From: Armatimonadota bacterium
GTDB taxonomy: Bacteria; Armatimonadota; Armatimonadia; Armatimonadales; Armatimonadaceae
Length of the DNA: 5,364 nucleotides
NCBI GenBank assembly: GCA_014381035.1
Contig: JACMIS010000441.1
Coordinates: 1 to 5,364, forward strand
Reading direction: 5' to 3'
The position numbers were made by a program, and so were the translations under genes. The notes under the pieces are model-generated. The model searched no databases. It was not told the DNA's origin and saw only the letters and a program-made list of their open reading frames with translations. How positions within the stretch are numbered: position 1 is the first letter of the stretch; each line of letters begins with the position of its first letter. Of this stretch, positions 1 through 5,364 are shown piece after piece.

Positions 1-46
1 ACTGATCGAGAAGGATCGTTTCACTCCCGCTGGGCGGAATAGCGGC

Positions 47-60
47 GTTTCATGTGAAAC
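47..60. promoter_or_regulatory. degenerate parS-like site (candidate ParB binding site)
   Basis: The sequence GTTTCATGTGAAAC differs from the widely conserved chromosomal parS core GTTTCACGTGAAAC at one central base (C to T), which breaks the central base pair of the palindrome. The outer six pairs are intact and the base after it is A, as in the usual 16-bp consensus. It lies 334 bp upstream of an exact core at 381-394, which makes a chance match less likely. Whether ParB tolerates this change in this organism is unknown; it could be a weaker secondary site. Confidence 0.5.
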
Positions 61-66
61 ATGTCG

Positions 67-145
67 AAAAATAAACGGGTGTGTTCGCGGGAATTTCCAG
101 CCCTCTGATTTCGGGGTTTCCGCGAACGCGCACCCGTTTATTTTT
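67..145. terminator. bidirectional intrinsic terminator hairpin
   Basis: The arms at 67-90 and 120-145 are reverse complements apart from a two-base bulge on the right arm, giving a stem of about 24 bp around a loop of about 29 bases. The stem base is AAAAATAAACGGG on the left and CCCGTTTATTTTT on the right, so each strand reads a GC-rich stem followed by a T-rich tail. This is the form of a Rho-independent terminator that works in both directions. It would insulate whatever lies left of the window from the protease gene. A stop codon TAA is embedded in each arm, common where terminators sit directly after genes. Confidence 0.8.
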
Positions 146-305
146 CTCGGCGGATAGCGGGGAAAACCACGACCGGTATGCCGAGGAGTGTGAGGAAGTC
201 CGCGTATGGCTTCGGAATGGAAGATGTCAGTGATCCCATTGCCAAGATAAAGCAACGCCGAATCACGGGGTAGGAAGTTGCTATCTATTCGTCGAACAGT
301 ACGAA

Positions 306-3300
306 ATGATACGTTCACCCTATGCACGGGCGGTAACGCTCGCGATGCTCCCTCTCGTTTTACTGCTCACAACTCCCGCCGTTTCACGTGAAACGGCGAT
401 GGTAAACACACCTTTCGCCCGTTTCCCGTCTCTGTCTCCGGACGCAAAAACTCTTGTGTTCGGCTACCAAGGCGATATCTGGAGCGTTACGGCGAAGGGG
501 AATGAACTGGCACGGCGGATCACGGCGCATCCGGCATATGACAGTCGCCCCCTCTTTTCGCCTGACGGGACACGTATCGCGTTTCAATCCACCCGCTATA
601 ACGGAAGCGATGTCTTCGTAATGCCCGCGACCGGCGGCGAAGCGCGCCGTGTGACACACTTCAGCGGTGGCTCAACGCTACACGGTTGGTCATCCGATGG
701 GAAATCGCTTCTGGTCGCACAAAACCGCGAACTGCAACGACGCGGACCGGCGATGTACACCATTCCCGTTGACGGCAAGGGGCGCGGCAAGCCCGTGTTA
801 TCGGTGTCAAATCTGATTTCCGGCACGTTGACTCCGGATGGCGAACGACTGATCTTCGCACGCGGCTCCGGTGATTGGGAACGACGTGGGTATCGTGGCG
901 GGGCAAACGCCGACATTTACCTTTATAAGCGTACCCCGAAGCAGTTCGTTCGCATCACTGACTTTGACGGACAGGACCTGTGGCCGCAATCAATGCCGGA
1001 CGGAAAAAGTGTGCTTTATGTGTCCGAGCGCGACGGCACGTACAACCTATACCAACAAGCCATCGGGAGCGAGACGGTACAGCAGTTGACGAACTACAAA
1101 GGAGATGGCGTTCGCTTCCCCTCGCTCAGTGCGGACGGTTCGGCGGTTGTGTACGAAGTCGGGGATCGCATCGCGATGTTGTCACTGAAAACGACTGCGA
1201 AACCGACGCCGAAAGTAGTTCCTATCGAGATCGCCGCCGATGAAAAGATAACCGCGGAAGTCACCGAAACGCGCACCAGCGGCGCGAGCGGGCTTTCTGT
1301 TTCCCCGGATAATGAGCAGGTCGCTCTGGAGATACAGGGGGATATTTTCGTCGCGGACCGGGACGGGGGAAGGGCAACCCGACTGACCGATGCGGCAACC
1401 CGCGACGGAGATATTGCATGGTCCCCGGACGGCAAAACACTTCTGTATGTCGCGAATCGGGACGGGAACCCGGAACTGTACTCGGTGACCAGCACGGACA
1501 CGGGTGAAACACGCCTATCCCGTTCGCTCAAGCGTAGCGCGACGCGGCTGACCAAAACCATGGAACGCGAAAAAGAGATCTCGTACTCGCCCGATGGGAA
1601 ACAGGTCGCCTTCCTGCGCGGCGACGGAAAACTGATGCTCGCGGACGCCAAAAACATCGCCGACGCAAAACCGCGCTTCTCCGCGCCGTTTCCAATAGGA
1701 TCGTATAGATGGTCGCCGGATGGGACCAAACTATTCTGGACATCGGAGCGGTTAGACCGGCGCTACGATCTGTACTACATATACCTGACCAAAGCCGATG
1801 ACGAGCGCACCGGCGAAGAATGGAACCGTCTGCGGGAGAAGGCGAAGTCACCGAAGAAAAAGGACGAAGGGACGAAGAGCGAAAAAATTGCCGCGCGGTT
1901 GACCCCGGCGATTGACTTCGACGAAATCGAAACCCGCGTCCGACGCCTGACGACGCTTCCCGGTAGCGAAACATCCCCCGTGATCGGCTCCGGAGTGGAC
2001 GGACGCCTGAACATCGTTTATTCGTCCGCTAACAATGCGGAACCGGAACTGACACTGCTGGATTTTCTGGATGGCGGTGCTAATGAGCGAGAAAAGGTGA
2101 CTCCTCCGCGTCGGATCGCCAGCGGCGCGACATCGAGCGTCCAGTGGTCATCGGACGACAAGACGCTGTTTTATCTATCGAGTACGGGGACCGTCAACTC
2201 CGCAAACGCAACGGGGGGTGAGACAAAAACTATACCATTTCGGGCACGACTTTCGTATAATCGCCGTGCGTTACAGACAGCCATCTTCAACGAGGCGTGG
2301 GAGACATTATCCGAGGATTTCTACGCGCCTGATTTTCATGGTGCCGACTGGAATACGCTCCGAACCAAGTACGCGCCGCTCGCCGCTGCCGCATCCGATC
2401 CTCAGGATTTTTATCAGGTAATCCGGCTATTGATGGGACATTTGAACTCGTCCCATATCGGGATCACTCCCCCGGCACTGCCATACGAAACCGTAAGCGG
2501 GGAGAACCTTCCGACCGGCGCACTCGGTGTGGTCTGGGACGAAAATTATACTGGTAAAGGATTGCGGATCGCACGCGTGATCAAGGGAAGTCCCGCGAAC
2601 AAAGCGATCAGCCTACTCAAAGCGAATGAAACGATTCTGTCCATAAACGGAACCGAATTGACCACGACTGTTAACCCGGACGAACTGCTATCGGATACGG
2701 TGGGGGAGCGTGTTATCCTCCAGGTTTCTGGAATCGACAACAAGGAACGGGAGATGGTCATCGAACCGACTACCTACGCCGCAATTCGCGTCTTGCTCTA
2801 CGAGGAATGGGTAGAGCAGAATCGCAAGCGGACGCACGAACTCTCGGACGGGAAGATCGCTTACCTGCATATCCGTAGCATGGATAAGCTCAGTCAGGAT
2901 CGCTTCGAGCAGGGCTTATATGCGGAGGCGCATGGCAAAAACGCGCTACTGATCGATGTACGCGACAACGGCGGCGGATCGACGGCAGACTATCTACTGA
3001 CGATGCTGACGATTCCACGCCATGCATTCACTATCGGGCGGGGCGGCGCACCTGGTTATCCGCAGGATCGTCTGCCGTTATATCCGTGGAATAAACCGGC
3101 AGGACTTTTAATCAATCAAAACTCCTACAGCAACGCGGAGATTTTCGCGCACGCGTTCCGGACGCTGGGCAGGGGACAAATATTCGGCACTCCGACGTTC
3201 GGTGCGGTGATTTCGACCGGCGCAAGACGGCTTCTGGACGGCTCGTCGGTCCGTACACCGGGGCGGGGCTGGTACAACGTTAAAACAGGCATAAACGAGG

Positions 3301-3461
3301 AACACACCGGGGCGGAACCAACCAACAGGGTGGAACTTTCCCCCGCCGACGAAATGGCGGGAAACGACCCACAACTCGTGGCGGCGGTGCGTGCCCTACT
3401 TCCACGTTCTAAACCCGTCGCGCTCCCGGAACCCAAACGCGCACGATACGCCCGCCCGTAA
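306..3461 (+). CDS. secreted tricorn-type protease (S41 family, beta-propellers plus PDZ)
   Basis: Serine peptidase of the tricorn type (MEROPS S41B), 1051 aa against about 1070 for Thermoplasma tricorn. Order of parts: signal peptide at 1-27 (Arg3 and Arg8, hydrophobic core, likely cut after A-V-S27); two beta-propellers at about 35-310 and 315-640 made of TolB/PD40-type repeats with SPDG motifs (for example PLFSPDGTRIAF and IAWSPDGKTLLY); a charged Lys/Glu-rich insert at about 496-547; the C1 region from about 651; a PDZ domain at about 737-822; and the C2 catalytic region to about 1035. The catalytic residues seem complete: Ser716-His717 (NSSHIG), nucleophile Ser942 (SYSNAE), Glu1004 (TGAEPT), and the S41 core DVRDNGGG from Asp884. 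Their spacing matches Ser745/His746, Ser965 and Glu1023 of tricorn. It probably degrades peptides outside the cytoplasm. Start 306 is chosen because it supplies the signal peptide; no good Shine-Dalgarno precedes it. A start at Met32 (399) would give a cytoplasmic form. No proteasome or tricorn-factor genes are adjacent. Confidence 0.93.
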   Translation: MIRSPYARAVTLAMLPLVLLLTTPAVSRETAMVNTPFARFPSLSPDAKTLVFGYQGDIWSVTAKGNELARRITAHPAYDSRPLFSPDGTRIAFQSTRYNGSDVFVMPATGGEARRVTHFSGGSTLHGWSSDGKSLLVAQNRELQRRGPAMYTIPVDGKGRGKPVLSVSNLISGTLTPDGERLIFARGSGDWERRGYRGGANADIYLYKRTPKQFVRITDFDGQDLWPQSMPDGKSVLYVSERDGTYNLYQQAIGSETVQQLTNYKGDGVRFPSLSADGSAVVYEVGDRIAMLSLKTTAKPTPKVVPIEIAADEKITAEVTETRTSGASGLSVSPDNEQVALEIQGDIFVADRDGGRATRLTDAATRDGDIAWSPDGKTLLYVANRDGNPELYSVTSTDTGETRLSRSLKRSATRLTKTMEREKEISYSPDGKQVAFLRGDGKLMLADAKNIADAKPRFSAPFPIGSYRWSPDGTKLFWTSERLDRRYDLYYIYLTKADDERTGEEWNRLREKAKSPKKKDEGTKSEKIAARLTPAIDFDEIETRVRRLTTLPGSETSPVIGSGVDGRLNIVYSSANNAEPELTLLDFLDGGANEREKVTPPRRIASGATSSVQWSSDDKTLFYLSSTGTVNSANATGGETKTIPFRARLSYNRRALQTAIFNEAWETLSEDFYAPDFHGADWNTLRTKYAPLAAAASDPQDFYQVIRLLMGHLNSSHIGITPPALPYETVSGENLPTGALGVVWDENYTGKGLRIARVIKGSPANKAISLLKANETILSINGTELTTTVNPDELLSDTVGERVILQVSGIDNKEREMVIEPTTYAAIRVLLYEEWVEQNRKRTHELSDGKIAYLHIRSMDKLSQDRFEQGLYAEAHGKNALLIDVRDNGGGSTADYLLTMLTIPRHAFTIGRGGAPGYPQDRLPLYPWNKPAGLLINQNSYSNAEIFAHAFRTLGRGQIFGTPTFGAVISTGARRLLDGSSVRTPGRGWYNVKTGINEEHTGAEPTNRVELSPADEMAGNDPQLVAAVRALLPRSKPVALPEPKRARYARP
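377..398. promoter_or_regulatory. parS: parS site (exact ParB-binding core) inside the protease gene
   Basis: Positions 381-394 read GTTTCACGTGAAAC, identical to the 14-bp core of chromosomal parS sites known from Bacillus, Caulobacter and most other bacteria. Flanking bases extend the perfect palindrome to 22 bp (377-398). By established knowledge, ParB loads here as a CTP-dependent clamp, spreads, and with ParA and SMC segregates the origin region. The site occupies codons 26-30 (V-S-R-E-T), across the predicted signal-peptide cleavage site of the protease. An exact 14-mer is expected by chance only about once in 50,000 windows of this size. No parA or parB gene lies in the window, so function is inferred from sequence identity. 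Confidence 0.82.
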
Positions 3462-3466
3462 ACCAG

Positions 3467-3540
3467 AGCCGCCCCGACGCCGGGACTGGAGAAGGAGAGA
3501 TATTTCTCTCTCCTTCTCCAGTCCCGGCGTCGGGGCGGTT
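3467..3540. terminator. long perfect hairpin between convergent genes
   Basis: The arms 3469-3500 and 3507-3538 are perfect reverse complements, giving a 32-bp stem with a six-base loop (TATTTC). One G-T wobble and one A-T pair can extend it at the base. It starts 7 bases after the protease stop and ends 7 bases before the FlgM-like stop, so it fills the convergent gap. The position and strength suggest a shared bidirectional terminator. Neither side has a proper T-tract, unlike the hairpin at 67-145, so it may instead block transcript decay or read-through as a structured 3' end, or be a small repeat element. Confidence 0.65.
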
Positions 3541-3545
3541 AGAAA

Positions 3546-3959
3546 TTATCTAAGTTGATCGGCGACGGTGCGGCGGATCATCATTTCCGCAATCGTTTCC
3601 GCGCCGACAAAATACGTGCCGGACTCTATCCGTTCGCGTAACGAGGCGACGATCCCTTCGCGGACATCGGGCACCGCTTCGCTTGCATGGACGACGCGCT
3701 CGATTTCGGAGCGTGTTTCGCTACTGATCGGGGCGGAACCGATGATCGCTGACGAGGTGTGAGCGCGCGGTTTGTTCGGGGCAGTCGTAATGCCTTCGTT
3801 CCGTGCGACACGCACCCATGCGGCGCGATCTGACGGTTTACTGTGCGTGTATCCGCTGCCAACTAACTCGGGGGACTCCAGGGTCGCCGCGTTCTCGCTA
3901 TTATGATGTGCCCCAACGAATACGGTGGCACGAATCAATTCTTCACTGGTAATCTGCAT
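3546..3959 (-). CDS. FlgM-like anti-sigma factor domain protein
   Basis: 137-aa protein whose C-terminal half (about 78-133) resembles the FlgM family. It has a charged helix (SSETRSEIERVV), then VASLRERIESGTY, then a helix with AETIAEMMIRR, matching the usual pattern of a helix ending in I-x-x-G-x-Y followed by an A-E-x-I-A-E-like helix. FlgM binds the flagellar sigma factor FliA (sigma-28) and holds it inactive until export through the flagellar hook-basal body. The first 75 or so residues, rich in Ser, Ala, Thr, Asn and His, match nothing I recognise. They make the protein longer than classical FlgM (about 97 aa in enterics). No signal peptide or membrane segment is seen. The start is well supported by AAAAGGAG nine bases upstream. 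No flagellar gene is in the window, so it may control another sigma factor or be a FlgM-domain relic. The family call is from motif recognition only. Confidence 0.68.
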   Translation of the reverse strand: MQITSEELIRATVFVGAHHNSENAATLESPELVGSGYTHSKPSDRAAWVRVARNEGITTAPNKPRAHTSSAIIGSAPISSETRSEIERVVHASEAVPDVREGIVASLRERIESGTYFVGAETIAEMMIRRTVADQLR

Positions 3960-3968
3960 TTGTTATTG

Positions 3969-3976
3969 CTCCTTTT
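3969..3976 (-). promoter_or_regulatory. ribosome binding site of the FlgM-like gene
   Basis: The minus strand reads AAAAGGAG here, nine bases before the ATG at 3959. This is a strong Shine-Dalgarno match and fixes the start of the FlgM-like gene. By contrast, no comparable site precedes the protease start at 306. Confidence 0.8.
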
Positions 3977-4004
3977 GCAACCGACGCCATGTCTCCTGAA
4001 AATG

Positions 4005-4038
4005 AGTAGCGGGGAACGATCCATTTCGTCCTGCTACT
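4005..4038. other. imperfect hairpin in the FlgM-like gene leader
   Basis: AGTAGC (4005-4010) pairs with GCTACT (4033-4038), and inside it GG and ACGA pair with TCGT and CC around a bulged A, giving about 12 pairs with small internal mismatches. On the plus strand it is followed by TATTATTTT, which gives a weak terminator look. On the minus strand it would sit in the 5' leader about 30 bases upstream of the Shine-Dalgarno. It could be a leader structure or a fortuitous fold. Confidence 0.3.
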
Positions 4039-4346
4039 TATTATTTTGGTCGGCAAGAGATCCATCCACGTTACAACTTATTCGCGCTGTCAATAACACA
4101 CTATTCCCAATCCTACCGATGGGATAGGCACATCGATCACGCTGTTGTATAACTTTTTTTACCGCGTCTTACACTCATTATTATAGGCGAACTACTTACT
4201 TTCGTATAGGGTGTTTTCCCAAAACGGTTAAAAACCAGTATTTCGGAGTATGTTCGCTCGCTTAAAGGTCGGGAACCGATTCGCACATTGGAAAAAGATG
4301 CGAACTGTAGGAGCAGTAATATCTTAGTCTACCTATAACAGGATTT

Positions 4347-5360
4347 CTACCGGAATCGTTCCCAAAGGGTAGACAAATCTAAACCTTCTGGAAGTCGTTC
4401 GCGATTGTGCTTTTGGAAGGTCCCCTTCCAGCGGTCATGGAGCCAGAGCCACTGCTCCGGCGTTTCGCGAATTCGTGCCTCCAGGCGGGTGTTTACTACG
4501 GTCATCACCACCGCCAGGTCTGCCTGCTTATTGCCGGTCTCAACTATCGGGATCAAGGGCTCAAAAATGATCCGATACCGGTAATCGTGCGCCGGGTCCG
4601 CGAAACACCAGCACGGAATAAGTCCGGCATTGGATCGTCCGGCAAGGAGTGCCGGACCGGTCGCGGTGCCGGTAGGGATGCCGAAGAACGGGATGAAAAC
4701 ATCGGCACTGCTTTGATCCGGCAGTATCCCGAGGGCTTCGCCGCGTTTCAACACCGTCAGCAACCGTTTCGCCGATTCGCCTTTCGCCGACACGGTGAAA
4801 CCCGCACCCTCGCGCATCCGTTTTGCCCAGGCGGAGAACGATTCGTCCTCCGGGTTTCGCACCACGACCGTCAGCGGTACCCCACGTGACACGATATAGC
4901 GCCCGAGCATTTCCCAGTTCCCGAAGTGCGCCGTGCAGATGACAATCCCGCGCTTTTCGCGAAGCAGAGGCTCGATATTTTCCTCCCAACCCTCGACTGA
5001 AAGAATCAGCGCGTTGAGGTCGTCGGGAGATTTCAACAAAGGACCGCGCAAAAAGTCTATCGCCATGATGCAGAAGTGTTGGAAAACTTCGCGGACAATA
5101 CGGTCGCGCTCCGCCTCCGTGAGAGCATCACCATAAACGAAGCGCAGATTTTTAAACGCGGTGTCGCGTGCTTTTTTTGCGAACCGAAACGCGAGGTTCC
5201 CGAGAGACCGCCCGTAGCCGATGGCTTTGTGGCGAGGGACGCTTTGAACCCGTTTTTCCACGTGCGGGATCAGGTTGAGGAGGAAACGTTGCCAGCTTTT
5301 GGTGTGCGACTTGTTCGCTGATCCCGCGGGGAGGGTGATGTCGGTTTCGGTGTTGCTCAT
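4347..5360 (-). CDS. LpxL/HtrB-family lipid A (lysophospholipid) acyltransferase
   Basis: 337-aa protein of the LpxL/LpxM (HtrB) family, peripheral inner-membrane enzymes that transfer acyl chains to lipid A precursors using acyl-ACP. The catalytic HX4(D/E) motif is present as HFGNWE (His145, Glu150), preceded by the beta strand RGIVICTA. Other family hallmarks are the segment FKNLRFVYGDALTEAER near 69-85, the LPDQ plus FFGIPTGTATGPALLA block (213-240), and the C-terminal PEQWLWLHDRWK (301-312). Length is normal (about 300-340). The N-terminus lacks a strong transmembrane helix; residues 22-31 are only mildly hydrophobic. Only four bases precede the ATG, so neither the ribosome binding site nor an earlier in-frame start can be judged. 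The start reads ATGA, which allows a four-base stop-start overlap with an upstream gene outside the window, as in lipid A operons, but this is inference. I cannot say whether it adds laurate, myristate or another chain, so no symbol is given. Confidence 0.9.
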   Translation of the reverse strand: MSNTETDITLPAGSANKSHTKSWQRFLLNLIPHVEKRVQSVPRHKAIGYGRSLGNLAFRFAKKARDTAFKNLRFVYGDALTEAERDRIVREVFQHFCIMAIDFLRGPLLKSPDDLNALILSVEGWEENIEPLLREKRGIVICTAHFGNWEMLGRYIVSRGVPLTVVVRNPEDESFSAWAKRMREGAGFTVSAKGESAKRLLTVLKRGEALGILPDQSSADVFIPFFGIPTGTATGPALLAGRSNAGLIPCWCFADPAHDYRYRIIFEPLIPIVETGNKQADLAVVMTVVNTRLEARIRETPEQWLWLHDRWKGTFQKHNRERLPEGLDLSTLWERFR

Positions 5361-5364
5361 GAGA

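Larger units (their letters stand above)
1..305. other. intergenic region upstream of the protease gene
   Basis: No convincing protein-coding gene is seen in this stretch. It contains a parS-like palindrome (47-60) and a strong bidirectional terminator (67-145). About 160 bases then lead into the protease start at 306. I looked for paired -35 and -10 hexamers between 146 and 305 and found none that I would defend. The purine run around 267-276 is about 30 bases before the start codon, too far to be its ribosome binding site. The protease gene may therefore use a weak or lineage-specific start signal. Confidence 0.5.
3960..4346. other. AT-rich intergenic region and leader of the FlgM-like gene
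   Basis: This stretch of about 390 bases is visibly richer in A and T than the flanking genes and contains no convincing gene on either strand. On the minus strand it is the leader of the FlgM-like gene. It contains an imperfect hairpin (4005-4038), a TATAAT hexamer (4185 to 4180) without a matching -35, and a TTGACA hexamer (4093 to 4088) without a matching -10 at normal spacing. I cannot assign a promoter with confidence. No canonical terminator follows the acyltransferase gene, so read-through into the FlgM-like gene is possible. Confidence 0.5.

Noticed and set aside
1094..1729. Minus-strand open frame of 211 codons inside the protease gene
   Set aside because: It lies wholly opposite the propeller-encoding part of the protease gene, its protein is Ser/Arg-rich as expected of an antisense shadow, and the plus-strand frame has clear family motifs.
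4065..4093. Exact TTGACA on the minus strand as a -35 for the FlgM-like gene
   Set aside because: The hexamer at normal 17-base spacing is CGTGGA, which does not resemble a -10.
3903..4127. Plus-strand open frame of 74 codons overlapping the FlgM-like start
   Set aside because: No ribosome binding site, overlaps the supported minus-strand gene, and encodes a low-complexity Leu-rich stretch from AT-rich non-coding DNA.
4180..4208. Possible promoter (TATAAT on the minus strand; GCCTATAA also resembles a sigma-28 -10)
   Set aside because: No acceptable -35 element lies at the right distance for either the housekeeping or the sigma-28 consensus, so it remains an isolated hexamer in AT-rich DNA.
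4280..4304. TTCGCA / TGCGAA inverted repeat as terminator of the acyltransferase gene
   Set aside because: It has only six pairs around a 13-base loop and no T-tract in the right place.
4414..4430. Tight hairpin TGGAAGG with a three-base loop
   Set aside because: It lies inside the acyltransferase coding sequence (codons for G-T-F after the WLHDRW motif), is only 7 bp, and has no T-tract.
4407..4889. Plus-strand open frame of 160 codons opposite the acyltransferase gene
   Set aside because: The acyltransferase frame on the other strand carries all family motifs through this stretch; the antisense product has no recognisable features.
1..5364. CRISPR array, tRNA or rRNA genes, insertion sequences
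   Set aside because: No regularly spaced direct repeats, no tRNA-like cloverleaf or conserved T-loop, and no transposase motifs were seen on reading both strands.

Overview
The window holds three genes. A long plus-strand gene (306-3461) encodes a secreted tricorn-type S41 protease. A short minus-strand gene (3546-3959) encodes a protein with a FlgM-like (anti-sigma-28) C-terminus. A minus-strand gene (4347-5360), starting at the right edge, encodes an LpxL/HtrB-family lipid A acyltransferase. The acyltransferase points to a diderm bacterium with lipopolysaccharide. Base composition is moderately GC-rich by eye, with a clearly AT-richer gap at 3960-4346. Tricorn homologues with signal peptides occur in several lineages, including Armatimonadota, Acidobacteriota, Planctomycetota and Bacteroidota. 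An Armatimonadota-like source is my guess only; the sequence does not settle the phylum.

Layout. Positions 1-305 carry no convincing gene. They hold a degenerate parS-like palindrome (47-60) and a long hairpin with A and T tracts on its two sides (67-145), which reads as a bidirectional intrinsic terminator. The protease gene follows. Codons 26-30, at the predicted signal-peptide cleavage site, contain an exact parS core (381-394), and the palindrome around it extends to 22 bp. The protease and the FlgM-like gene converge on a perfect 32-bp inverted repeat (3469-3538) that nearly fills the gap between them. An AT-rich leader of about 390 bp separates the FlgM-like gene from the acyltransferase gene upstream of it.

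The three genes do not form an obvious pathway. The acyltransferase acts in the envelope, the protease is probably exported, and the FlgM-like protein would be a cytoplasmic regulator. No flagellar, lipid A or proteasome partner genes are visible. The most notable signal is not a gene: one exact and one near-exact ParB-binding (parS) sequence lie 334 bp apart. This suggests the window lies in the origin-proximal, centromere-like part of the chromosome, and that a chromosome-segregation site sits inside the coding sequence of an exported protease.
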